Origin: Brevundimonas sp. UBA5713
GTDB lineage: Bacteria > Pseudomonadota > Alphaproteobacteria > Caulobacterales > Caulobacteraceae
DNA length: 64,000 nt
Assembly (NCBI RefSeq): GCF_002419815.1
Contig: NZ_DIGV01000016.1
Coordinates: forward strand, 37,993 to 101,992
Direction of reading: 5' to 3'
Part shown: piece by piece, positions 1 to 8,855 of the stretch
Layout: each line of letters begins with the position of its first letter
Position numbering within the stretch: position 1 is the first letter of the stretch
Position numbers and translations under genes: made by a program
The notes under the pieces: model-generated
The model's database searches: none
What the model was told of the DNA's origin: nothing
What the model saw: the letters and a program-made list of their open reading frames with translations, nothing else

Positions 1-1027
1 TGCGGTTCGCCAGTGGCATCAGGGAAGCCTCGTCCGCGCCGGTTCCGTGCAGCAGGACGATGGTGCTGCCATCGGGGTCCTCTGGCCAATAGAAGCGATG
101 CACAAACGGCAGTTCGCGGCGCGGGCTGCGCAGTTCGCCGGGTCGCGAAAATTGGGGCAGTTTGATCGCCAACTCCTGCGCCAGATGCGGCAGGATTTCA
201 GGCGGAAACTTCAGGGTCTGTCCCAGTTGGTCAGGCGCTTCATCGACGGCCATACCCGGCGCATCGGTGGCATATTCGATCAACAGACCGCTGACATCGC
301 GCACATAGAGAGACACGAAATACTGGCGGTCATGCACATTGGTCGGGCCGTGGTCTTTCAGGTCCAGACGCATCTGGCGCACGGCATCGATATCCGGCGC
401 GCGGAAGGCCACATGGTCAGGCACGCCTGCGCCCTTGATGGATTCCGGATAGCCGGTCACGGCATGCACATCGACCACATCGGTGTCCGACTTCAGACGG
501 GTGATGGCGTCTTCAACCGACTGCTTTTCATAGCCGAACCGTCCGATGAAATCGCAAGTCTGTTCGGCGCGGTCGCTCAGCACGGTAATACCACGGATGT
601 AGCACGGTGCCGTCACAGAACCCGAGCCAAGGGCGGCTTCGCTGGCGACCAGTTTAATGATCAGGCCGTCAGGATCTTTCAGACGAAGCACCGACTCGCC
701 GAATTCTTTCATCGGGCCCTCGACGGGAATGTTGGCCGAAATGGCGCGGGTCATCCATTCACCCAGACTGTTCATCGGCACCGCAAAGGCGATCTCCGAC
801 ACCTGCCCGAGCCCGGTACGGCCCCGTCCCGTCGACGGCCACACCAGAAAGCTGACCAGTGTGCCCGGTCGGCCTTCCGGATCGCCATAGAACAAATGCA
901 GCTGTTCGGCATCTTCATAGCCGCCCGTCTGTTTGACGAGGCTGAGCCCCAGAAAGCCCATGTAGAAGTCGACATTGGCCTGAACATCAGCCGTGATGCT
1001 GGTGACGTGATGGATACCGGTTTTCAC
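1..1027 (-). CDS. Ring-cleaving VOC dioxygenase fused to alpha/beta hydrolase (MhqO-MhqD-like), C-terminus cut by window edge
   Basis: The reading frame starts at a GTG (1027-1025) behind a GAGAGG ribosome site and stays open to the window edge. The first ~310 residues are a tandem glyoxalase/VOC protein of the ring-cleavage dioxygenase kind (MhqO/LinE-like): HHVTSITAD near the start, DHVAFRA in the second repeat and LLIEYATD supply the expected His/His/Glu metal ligands. About 15 residues on, the same frame continues with HRFYWPEDPDGSTIVLLHG and TGADEASLMPLANR. This is the start of a phospholipase/carboxylesterase-type hydrolase like MhqD (LLHGTG oxyanion-loop motif). In Bacillus mhqO and mhqD are separate genes for quinone and hydroquinone detoxification; here they appear fused. 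The GST gene lies 65 bases upstream on the same strand, so electrophile detoxification is a reasonable inference. Substrate is unknown. Confidence 0.85.
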   Translation of the reverse strand, partial: MKTGIHHVTSITADVQANVDFYMGFLGLSLVKQTGGYEDAEQLHLFYGDPEGRPGTLVSFLVWPSTGRGRTGLGQVSEIAFAVPMNSLGEWMTRAISANIPVEGPMKEFGESVLRLKDPDGLIIKLVASEAALGSGSVTAPCYIRGITVLSDRAEQTCDFIGRFGYEKQSVEDAITRLKSDTDVVDVHAVTGYPESIKGAGVPDHVAFRAPDIDAVRQMRLDLKDHGPTNVHDRQYFVSLYVRDVSGLLIEYATDAPGMAVDEAPDQLGQTLKFPPEILPHLAQELAIKLPQFSRPGELRSPRRELPFVHRFYWPEDPDGSTIVLLHGTGADEASLMPLANR

Positions 1028-1091
1028 GGCGCGCCTCTCAATCAAACGGTGCGCCCTGCCTGATGGCAGGGCGCGGGAAGTCTAAACCGGA

Positions 1092-1709
1092 TTATTTACC
1101 GGCTTCACGGTCCAGAACCTTCTGGACAGCCGGATCGGCAGCCAGACGGTCATGCAGAGCCAGCACATTGGGATATTGCGCCAGATGGCCGTCCAACAGC
1201 TTCTTGCCCCAGCGGATCATCGGGAAAGCATAGGCATCGATGACGGATCGCCCGTCGAGGATCCATTCGCGGCCTTCCAGATGCTTATCGAGGGTGGCGA
1301 ACTGTTTGTGGGCCAGAGCATGGCCAGCCTTGACCACCTTGGCGCGGGCCTCTTCGCTTTCATCGGTCGTATAGCGATACGGCATGAAGATCGGCCAGAA
1401 CGACGCGTGCATGTCGCTGGTCAAAAAGGCCGACCAGCGATGGGCCTCGGCCTTTTGGCGCAGGCTGTCGCCGCCGGTCAGGCCCGCTTCGGGGTGTTTG
1501 TGCGCCAGATAGTCGAGAATGGCACCGGCCTGGTTCAGCAACCAGCCGTCGTCTTCACGCAAGGTGGGCACGGCACCGGCAGGGTTGACTGCCAGCAGCT
1601 CCGGCGAGCCGTACTGGACCTTGACCGCCTCATAGGGCGCGCCAATCCATTCCAGAACGATGTGCGGGGCCAAAGAGCAGGCGCCGACGGCATAATAGAG
1701 TGTGGGCAA
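1092..1709 (-). CDS. Glutathione S-transferase, beta-class-like
   Basis: Cytosolic GST of about 205 residues that conjugates glutathione to electrophiles. The N-terminal thioredoxin-like domain carries YYAVGACSLAPHI, with the Cys and Ser typical of beta-class enzymes, and NPAGAVPTL, the cis-proline loop that binds glutathione. The helical C-terminal domain follows from about residue 85. A GTG at 1715 is in frame but overlaps the ribosome site. The string AGGAGGTGA sits at the right distance from a TTG at 1709, which would give MPTLYYAVG as in other GSTs, so I prefer 1709. It is upstream of, and probably cotranscribed with, the dioxygenase-hydrolase fusion. That pairing suggests quinone or aromatic detoxification. 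Confidence 0.88.
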   Translation of the reverse strand: MPTLYYAVGACSLAPHIVLEWIGAPYEAVKVQYGSPELLAVNPAGAVPTLREDDGWLLNQAGAILDYLAHKHPEAGLTGGDSLRQKAEAHRWSAFLTSDMHASFWPIFMPYRYTTDESEEARAKVVKAGHALAHKQFATLDKHLEGREWILDGRSVIDAYAFPMIRWGKKLLDGHLAQYPNVLALHDRLAADPAVQKVLDREAGK

Positions 1710-1929
1710 AGTCACCTCCTGAAGGATGCAGGCGCGCCATCACCGATGGCCGCCGGATCGAATGATCTCGCATCCTACGATGACCCTGCCACAACAGCAC
1801 TGTAAAGCGTTGCCACATGCGCATGGTGTCGGGTCAGGACGTCACACGGCAAAGCCGTCGGCGTTTGCACGATGACCACCGTTCATCCAGCTTCACATCC
1901 GCTCCGAAAGTCGGCATCATCAGTGCAAT

Positions 1930-3735
1930 ATGTCGCTGAACACGCTGAATACGAACCGCGCCGCCCTTCAGGCCCTGCAGTCGGCTGCGTCCGCCACGCG
2001 CGACATGAAGGATGCGCAAAGCCGCGTTTCGACCGGCTATAAAATCGCGAGCCACAGGGACAATGTCGCCGTTTTCAACATCGCAACCCAGATGCGCAGC
2101 GATGTCGGCGGATGGGAGGCTGTGCGCAACGGCCTCAATCGCATGGCGTCGGTGGTGGACGTGGCGTCTATGGGGGCAGAACGGATCAGCGACCTGCTGA
2201 TTGAACTGAAACAGCACGCCGTCAGCCTTCAGGATGGACTGTCCGGTACCTCGCGTCAGGCCGTGATCGACCACATCCAAGCGCTCATTCGCGAAGTCGA
2301 TATGGTCGCGCGTACCAGTACGTTTGACGGCATCAATCTGCTGACCGGCCAGCCGGTGATCACCACCACCAGTCGCAAATCCTATCGTCTGCCGGAAAGC
2401 CGCCTGCCACAGCCCTATTTTCCGGCCATGGCCGCCCTACCCCCCGGCTCTTTCGCGGGCACCAGCCATACCGTCATTGCCCCGGTCGTCACCGGATCTC
2501 TCACGCCGGCGTCCTTTGCACAGGCCGTGCAATCGTTGAACGGCAACAACTCCCAGACCATTACCGTGGACGCGGGCGCGACGCCGGGCCGCGTCAGCTT
2601 GATGCTGGACGCGTTCGGGGCACCTGATGTCTTCGAGATTTGGCAAAACGGTGTGCGCGTCGCCGCCTCGGGCCAAGATTATAGGCCAGACGGCGCACCG
2701 GTCGGTCCGGGCACGGCTGTCACCCACCTGAACATGCTGACCTTTGACTATGACCCAGCCAACGGTCGCGACCTCGAGTTCCGTTTTAACGAAAATCTGA
2801 CGGTCACAGGTACGGCCTGGACCGTAAACGGCCTGATCATGCAGGCTCCGGACGAGCCCTTTCCCTCCTATCAGCCACGCTATCAGCCCACGGGATCACT
2901 GACGACGACGGCTGTTTTCGATCCTCCGCCCGATTTTGCCGATCCGGAACAGGCGGCCCGCGCGCGTGACGAACTGCCCGAGGGCGTGACTGCAAACCAT
3001 ACCGTGAATGCGGGCCCCATCACCGGTCGCATCGATGTGGCGTTCGACGCCTTCGATACACCGGACACTCTGGAAATCTGGCAGAATGGCGTGCGCGTGG
3101 CGGCGACCGGACAGGCCTATGCCAGCGGCGGGGCTCAGGTTGGTGCCGCGACAGCCGTGGCAGGTGCGCAGATTCTGTCCTTTGACTACGATCCGGCCCA
3201 AGGCGCTTTGGAATTTCGCTTCAATACCAACGGCAACCACAGCGACAGTGCTTGGGCTGTGGGTGCCATAGCGCTTGCCGATCCGGCCAGCCCGCGGCCG
3301 TCATCGGTGACAAGCCAGACGTCATCTTCCCAAGAAGAGGGCTTTGGACCGATCATCGTCGATACCTTTATCTCGCCGGCTCGCGACACTCTGCGTGTGA
3401 CCTCGCGCGACATGACTGCCAGCGGCCTGGGTCTGGACGATCTCAATTTTGACAATCCACTGGTCGTGCTGGACCGCATTTCACGGGCGTTGAACACATC
3501 CATCAACGCGGCCAGCTATTTCGGGACACGCTCCAAGGCGATCGATCAGGTGACGCGCTTTTCAAGCCAGTCCAGTGACGTGCTGGAAAGCGGCATTGGC
3601 CATTTGGTGGATGCCGATCTCGCCAAGGCCGCCTCCGAGCTCACCGCCCGGCAAATCCGCCAGCAACTGGCGACGCAGTCCCTGTCCATCGCCAATCAAA
3701 ATCCGCAATGGCTGCTGGGGCTCTTCCGCTCGTAG
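1930..3735 (+). CDS. Flagellin with two inserted copies of a beta-rich module (601 aa)
   Basis: The first ~140 residues match flagellin D0/D1 (MSLNTLNTNRAALQALQSA, then SRVSTGYKIASHRDN and TFDGINLL). The last ~90 residues are the matching C-terminal D1/D0 part, ending QLATQSLSIANQNPQWLLGLF. Caulobacter-type flagellins are about 275 residues; this one is 601. The extra length is a central insert with two related modules at about residues 212-303 and 357-449. Both contain PD-x-(2)-EIWQNGVRVAA, a (T/S)FDYDPA strand and LEFRFN. A Pro-rich linker (about 305-350) joins them. The modules should be exposed on the filament surface. No good ribosome site precedes the ATG, so expression may be weak or driven by a site not recognised here. 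No other flagellar gene is in the window. Confidence 0.85.
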   Translation: MSLNTLNTNRAALQALQSAASATRDMKDAQSRVSTGYKIASHRDNVAVFNIATQMRSDVGGWEAVRNGLNRMASVVDVASMGAERISDLLIELKQHAVSLQDGLSGTSRQAVIDHIQALIREVDMVARTSTFDGINLLTGQPVITTTSRKSYRLPESRLPQPYFPAMAALPPGSFAGTSHTVIAPVVTGSLTPASFAQAVQSLNGNNSQTITVDAGATPGRVSLMLDAFGAPDVFEIWQNGVRVAASGQDYRPDGAPVGPGTAVTHLNMLTFDYDPANGRDLEFRFNENLTVTGTAWTVNGLIMQAPDEPFPSYQPRYQPTGSLTTTAVFDPPPDFADPEQAARARDELPEGVTANHTVNAGPITGRIDVAFDAFDTPDTLEIWQNGVRVAATGQAYASGGAQVGAATAVAGAQILSFDYDPAQGALEFRFNTNGNHSDSAWAVGAIALADPASPRPSSVTSQTSSSQEEGFGPIIVDTFISPARDTLRVTSRDMTASGLGLDDLNFDNPLVVLDRISRALNTSINAASYFGTRSKAIDQVTRFSSQSSDVLESGIGHLVDADLAKAASELTARQIRQQLATQSLSIANQNPQWLLGLFRS

Positions 3736-3752
3736 GCATTTGAAGATGCGCC

Positions 3753-3769
3753 TGGTGGAGCCGAGGGGA
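3753..3769. repeat. Left attachment-site repeat (tRNA-Ala 3' end copy)
   Basis: Identical for 17 bases to the last 17 bases of tRNA-Ala at 12890-12906. Partial similarity continues into the T-loop (GGCGAACCC here against ATCGAACCC there). It represents the left end left by site-specific integration. Confidence 0.85.
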
Positions 3770-3840
3770 GGCGAACCCAAGACAATAATCCTTACGGATT
3801 AACAGTGCGCTACGGGCGAATGAGCGACGATTTGAGTTTA

Positions 3841-3869
3841 TGTGTAACAGTTGTGCGTGACAAGGCCGC
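3841..3869. repeat. Putative integrase arm-type repeat, left copy
   Basis: TGTGTAACAGTTG followed by CGTGACAAGGCCGC nearly matches TGTGTAGCAGTTG followed by CGTGTAACAACGCCGC at 12828-12856, in the same orientation. The two copies differ by a 2-base indel on each side of CGTG and two substitutions. Both lie inside the island, 71 and 33 bases from their core repeats. In the excised circle they would flank the core like phage P and P' arm sites. Confidence 0.6.
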
Positions 3870-3967
3870 GTATGCACCCGACACCACCGCTGACGGACTA
3901 GGTCTGATTGCTCGCACCTCCGAACGATCGTAAACCCTCATGGAATGCCTATTCTTGGGGGAAGCCT

Positions 3968-6900
3968 ATGTCTCTGACGATCGACGAACTGTTGCAGTCC
4001 TATCGCGACGCCGCCGGTACGGAACGAGACAAAGGAACATACTACGAGCGCCTGTGTAAGGCGTTCCTGCTGCACGATCCGGTCCAAGCCGAACAATACT
4101 CAGAAGCGTGGATGTGGTCTGATTGGGCACCTCATCACGGGTTTCAAGCCAACGACACTGGGATAGACCTTGTAGCCAAACTACGGGACGAGGAAGGCTA
4201 CGCCGCCATCCAGTGCAAGTTCTTCAGCCCCAAGCACAAGATCGCCAAGGCTGACATCGACTCCTTCCTAGCGGCATCTTCCAAAGCCCCATTCACCCGC
4301 CGCGTGGTGATGGACTCCACTGAAGTTGAGTGGTCATCCAACGCCGAAACCATGCTGGAAGGCCAGACGATCCCTGTCCTTCGTATCGGCCTTGGCGATA
4401 TGCGAGCTTCTCCGATCGTGTGGAGCCGTTTCGCAGCCAACGAAGAGATCGTCCTAGAAGAAAAGAAAGAACTTCGGCCTCACCAACAGGACGCCCTAGA
4501 CGCTGTTCGCAAAGGCCTCTCAGAGCATGATCGCGGCAAGATCATCATGGCCTGCGGCACGGGTAAGACCTTTACGGGCCTGAAGATCGCCGAAGACCTC
4601 GTAGGCGCAAACGGTACTGTCCTGTTCCTTGTCCCGTCGTTGGCTCTTATGGCTCAGACTGTCCGGGAATGGACGAACGACACCAAGACCCCTCTTCGCT
4701 CATTCGCGGTCTGCTCAGACAGCCAAGTCGGCAAACGTCGCATCTCTAAGGATGATGTCGCTGAGATCAGCACGCTCGATCTTGCCTTCCCGGCGACTAC
4801 CAACGCCGCACTTCTAGCAAAGGGCGTTTCCGAGCCTGCACCGGGCAAGATGACGGTGGTGTTCGCCACCTACCAATCTATCCAAGTCGTGTCAGATGCT
4901 CAGAACATCCACGGCATGGGCGCGTTCAACCTCATCATCTGCGATGAGGCTCACCGCACCACCGGGGCGACCCTTGGGGATGAGGAAAGCAACTTCGTTC
5001 GTATCCACCGAAACGAAGTCGTGGCAGGCGAGAAGCGTCTATACATGACCGCTACCCCTCGCATCTACGGCGACAGCGCAAAGAGCAAGGCCGTCGATAT
5101 GGGCGTCACGCTCGCGACCATGGACGACGTAGAGCTATTCGGCCCCACACTCTTCTATCGGGGGTTTGGCTGGGCAGTACAGGAAGGGCTGCTCACGGAC
5201 TACAAGGTCATTGTCCTCGCCATGGATGAGGGGCGCGTTGCGCGCACTCTTCAGGCACGTATGGCTGACCCTGAAAATGGTCTGGTACTCGACGACGCCA
5301 CACGCATTCTTGGCTGCTACAAGGCGCTTACAAAGGTCGATATAGCGTCCGAACTGGGCGCCGATACCCAGCCTATGCGCCGCGCCCTCGCCTTTTGCCG
5401 GGATATCAAATCCTCCAAACTCGTTCAGGATGAGTTCTCGGCGGTGGTCGATGACTACCTAGCCTCCTCAGAGGTGAAGACCCACGAAGCAGACATCGCA
5501 GAGCATCAGCTCAAATGCGAGATCAACCACGTTGACGGCACCTTCAACGCCAAGACCCGTGGCGAACTGCTCGATTGGCTGAAAGCCGAAAGCGACGACA
5601 ACACTTGTCGTATCCTGACTAACGCCCGCTGTCTTTCTGAAGGCGTGGACGTTCCGGCTCTGGACGCCATCATGTTCCTGCACCCGCGCAAGAGCCAGAT
5701 TGACGTTGTGCAGTCGGTCGGTCGCGTCATGCGCCGCGCGCCTAACAAGCGCATGGGCTATGTCATTCTCCCCGTCGGCATCCCCGCTGGAATGAACGCC
5801 GAAGAGGCCTTGAACAACAACGAGAAGTACAAGGTCATCTGGCAAATCCTGAACGCCTTGCGCGCTCACGATGAGCGTTTCGACGCGACCATCAACCAGA
5901 TGTCTCTTGGTCAGGATGTTTCTGATCGGTTTGAAATCCTGGGCCTCGACAGCAAGGAACTGAGCTCTGTCACGGCAACTGTCGAGAACCTGCCTAGCGC
6001 CAAGAAAAAGAAGCGCTCCAGCATTGGGGCTGATGGCTTCGACAAGGGCGATGAAGACATCGACATCGGTGGTGAGGTCGAAGACGAGCAATACGGCCTG
6101 ATCCTCGACGATTTCAGCCGCGCTATCAAAGCCAAGATCGTCAAGAAATGCGGTGATCGCGAGTACTGGGATCGCTGGGCTGCCAGCCTGCGTGACATTG
6201 CTCTCGCTCACATCACCCGCCTGAACGGCATCCTCTCGGTTGAGAGTAGTGAGGCTCGCCTTGCATTCGACAGCTTCCTTGCAGAACTGCGTGATGACCT
6301 GAACAGCGGCATCACTGAAGCCGAAGCGGTTGAAATGCTGGCTCAGCACATCATCACCCGCCCGGTCTTCGACGCCCTGTTTGAAGGCCACGCCTTCACC
6401 CAAGAAAACCCTGTTTCTAAAGCCATACAGGGCGTTCTCGACGCTCTGGAGAGCGAGCACCTAGAAAAGGAAAGTAAGGACCTAGACGACTTTTACGCCA
6501 GCGTTCGACTGAAGGCTGAGGGCATAACCAACCCCGCAGCCAAGCAAGAGCTCGTTCGTCAGCTTTATGACAACTTCTTTGGCGTGGCGTTCAAAGACAC
6601 CCGCGACAAGCTGGGCATCGTCTATACCCCGATCGAGATCGTGGATTTCATCATCCACTCGGTCAATGACGTGCTCAAAGACGAGTTCGGTCAGACGTTG
6701 GGCTCAAAAGGCGTTCACATCATAGACCCGTTCACAGGAACCGGGACCTTCATCACACGCCTTCTACAGTCTGGCCTGATCGAGCGCGATCAGTTGGAGA
6801 ACAAGTTCCGGTACGAACTGCACGCCAACGAAATCGTGCTGCTGGCCTACTATATCGCCGCCATCAACATCGAGAGCGTCTACAGTAGCCTGCAAGGCGG

Positions 6901-8833
6901 CGAGTACAGCCCCTTCAATGGCATCTTGCTTACCGACACTTTCGCCATGGGGGAAGGTAAGGACGAGCTTGCTTTTGTTCTACCTGACAACTCCGAGCGC
7001 CGTCGTCGTCAGCAGGAACTCGATATCCGCGTGATCATGGGCAACCCACCCTATGCTGTGGCTCAAGGCGTTGCTTACCCGCACCTCGATGGGCGCATCG
7101 CGGAAACCTATGCCGCCCGCTCAACCGCGACTAACAAGAACGCATTGTACGATAGCTACATTCGCGCGATCCGCTGGGGCGCTGATCGTCTAGGTGATTG
7201 CGGGGTGATGGCCTACGTCACAAATGGGGGGTGGGTTGATTCAAACACTGCCAACGGCATGCGTATGTGCATGGTGGAAGAGTTCACTTCGATCTACATC
7301 TTCCACTTGCGAGGCAATCAACGCACGTCAGGCGAAACTTCAAAACGCGAGGGCGGTCAAACCTTCGGGTCGGGTAGCCGAGCTCCTATCGTTATTACGC
7401 TCTTCATCAAGAACCCAAATGCGACAAAACAGGGTCAGGTGTTCTTCCACGACATCGGTGATTATCTCTCACGCGAAGATAAGCTGAAAATCGTCAAAGA
7501 TTTCAGGTCTATCCGTGGCATTGGCGAGAAATCTGGTTGGCAAGAAATCATCCCAGATGCCCACGGCGATTGGCTTACGCAGCGCGATGACAGCCTGAAC
7601 AGTCATATCATCATTGGTGCCAAAAAAGAAAAATCTTCACACGCTCTGTTCGAAACTTATTCACGCGGCCTTGAAACAGCCCGAGACGCATGGACCTTTA
7701 ACTCATCAAAATCTGCATTAACTTCAAAAATAGAACATTGCATAGATTATTATAACGAAAAACTAGCTATTTTTATTAATAATGGAAATCGTCAAAACAT
7801 AGATGATTTCGTTAAAGACTCTCCTCGTGATATTTCTTGGTCACGATCGCTTCGTGCTGACTTTGCACGACTAAAGCCTCTAGATTACGATGAAGGTCGC
7901 ATTGTATCTTCAACATACCGACCATTTTTCAAACAACATCTCTACTTCAGCCGACGCTTGAATAATGTTGTTGGTCAAATGTCGACCTTCTTCCCAAGCG
8001 CTTTAACCACCAACCGAGTGATAGCTCTTTCAGGCACTGGCGGACGGGCAGGTTTATCCGTCATAATGATGGACAATGTGCCAAGCCTGCACGTTGCGGC
8101 GATGGATGGTTCTCAGTGCTTCGCCCAAACGCTCTACGAATGCGAGCACAACAATGAAGCCAATGATCTGTTTTCTGTGTCTGCACCTCAATACGGGATG
8201 CGCCACGGCATAACTGATATTGGGCTAAAACATTTTAACGATGCATATCCGGGCGACGCCATCACCAAAGATGACATCTTTTATTACACCTATGGCCTAC
8301 TCCACTCCGAAGATTACCGCCGTCGCTTTGCGGAGAACTTGACCAAAGAGCTCCCTCGCATTCCTTGCGTAAAGAAGGCTGATGATTTCTGGGCGTTCGT
8401 TAAGGCTGGTCGCGCGTTGGGCGATTTGCACGTCAACTATGAAACCGTAGAGCCGTATCGCGTGCAGCTCAAAGAAGGCGACTTGGAGCTCGCGTCGATT
8501 GACGACCCGGTCAAGTTCTTCCGGGTCGAGAAGATGTCTTACGGCAAGGGCAAGAACCGTTCGGTCATCCACTATAACCCGAACATCACATTGGTTGATG
8601 TTCCGTTGGAAGCCTATGAGTACGTCGTCAACGGCAAGTCCGCGATCGACTGGGTTATGGAACGCCAAACGGTCAAACAAGATAAAGTCAGCGGCATCAT
8701 CAACGACGCCAACGACTATGCCAACGAAACCATCGGCGATCCGCGCTATCCCTACGATCTGCTACGTCGGGTAATCACGGTGAGCTTGGAAACGATGAAG
8801 ATCGTCAAGTCACTACCACCGCTCGACATCTGA
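3968..8833 (+). CDS. Type ISP restriction-modification enzyme, LlaGI/BceSI-like single polypeptide
   Basis: One 1621-residue chain that should both methylate its site and cut unmodified DNA after translocation. In order: an Mrr-like PD-(D/E)XK nuclease (about 60-85; GIDLVAKL then AIQCKF); an SF2 translocase with Walker A ACGTGKT (~195), DEAH box ICDEAHRTTG (~324), TATPR (~361) and motif VI QSVGRVMRRAP (~582); a helical coupler; a gamma-class N6-adenine methylase with DPFTGTGTF (~920) and NPPY (~1025); and a C-terminal target-recognition region from about 1100. Length and order match LlaGI and BceSI, and all motifs look intact. An in-frame ATG lies 60 bases upstream, but the ATG at 3968 has a GGGGGAAG ribosome site. 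The recognition part around 7640-8050 is much richer in A+T than the rest. The nuclease/reader gene follows after 22 bases. Confidence 0.93.
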   Translation: MSLTIDELLQSYRDAAGTERDKGTYYERLCKAFLLHDPVQAEQYSEAWMWSDWAPHHGFQANDTGIDLVAKLRDEEGYAAIQCKFFSPKHKIAKADIDSFLAASSKAPFTRRVVMDSTEVEWSSNAETMLEGQTIPVLRIGLGDMRASPIVWSRFAANEEIVLEEKKELRPHQQDALDAVRKGLSEHDRGKIIMACGTGKTFTGLKIAEDLVGANGTVLFLVPSLALMAQTVREWTNDTKTPLRSFAVCSDSQVGKRRISKDDVAEISTLDLAFPATTNAALLAKGVSEPAPGKMTVVFATYQSIQVVSDAQNIHGMGAFNLIICDEAHRTTGATLGDEESNFVRIHRNEVVAGEKRLYMTATPRIYGDSAKSKAVDMGVTLATMDDVELFGPTLFYRGFGWAVQEGLLTDYKVIVLAMDEGRVARTLQARMADPENGLVLDDATRILGCYKALTKVDIASELGADTQPMRRALAFCRDIKSSKLVQDEFSAVVDDYLASSEVKTHEADIAEHQLKCEINHVDGTFNAKTRGELLDWLKAESDDNTCRILTNARCLSEGVDVPALDAIMFLHPRKSQIDVVQSVGRVMRRAPNKRMGYVILPVGIPAGMNAEEALNNNEKYKVIWQILNALRAHDERFDATINQMSLGQDVSDRFEILGLDSKELSSVTATVENLPSAKKKKRSSIGADGFDKGDEDIDIGGEVEDEQYGLILDDFSRAIKAKIVKKCGDREYWDRWAASLRDIALAHITRLNGILSVESSEARLAFDSFLAELRDDLNSGITEAEAVEMLAQHIITRPVFDALFEGHAFTQENPVSKAIQGVLDALESEHLEKESKDLDDFYASVRLKAEGITNPAAKQELVRQLYDNFFGVAFKDTRDKLGIVYTPIEIVDFIIHSVNDVLKDEFGQTLGSKGVHIIDPFTGTGTFITRLLQSGLIERDQLENKFRYELHANEIVLLAYYIAAINIESVYSSLQGGEYSPFNGILLTDTFAMGEGKDELAFVLPDNSERRRRQQELDIRVIMGNPPYAVAQGVAYPHLDGRIAETYAARSTATNKNALYDSYIRAIRWGADRLGDCGVMAYVTNGGWVDSNTANGMRMCMVEEFTSIYIFHLRGNQRTSGETSKREGGQTFGSGSRAPIVITLFIKNPNATKQGQVFFHDIGDYLSREDKLKIVKDFRSIRGIGEKSGWQEIIPDAHGDWLTQRDDSLNSHIIIGAKKEKSSHALFETYSRGLETARDAWTFNSSKSALTSKIEHCIDYYNEKLAIFINNGNRQNIDDFVKDSPRDISWSRSLRADFARLKPLDYDEGRIVSSTYRPFFKQHLYFSRRLNNVVGQMSTFFPSALTTNRVIALSGTGGRAGLSVIMMDNVPSLHVAAMDGSQCFAQTLYECEHNNEANDLFSVSAPQYGMRHGITDIGLKHFNDAYPGDAITKDDIFYYTYGLLHSEDYRRRFAENLTKELPRIPCVKKADDFWAFVKAGRALGDLHVNYETVEPYRVQLKEGDLELASIDDPVKFFRVEKMSYGKGKNRSVIHYNPNITLVDVPLEAYEYVVNGKSAIDWVMERQTVKQDKVSGIINDANDYANETIGDPRYPYDLLRRVITVSLETMKIVKSLPPLDI

Positions 8834-8855
8834 TCGCTTTAAGGGGGAGCGACAC

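Noticed and set aside
47..1063. 338-codon open frame on the plus strand at the left edge
   Set aside because: It is antisense to the dioxygenase-hydrolase frame, which has metal ligands, a ribosome site and family motifs. The plus-strand product matches nothing I know.
3770..3800. A second tRNA at the left island end
   Set aside because: Only the 3' end and part of the T-loop are present. There is no D-arm or anticodon arm, so it is an attachment-site copy.
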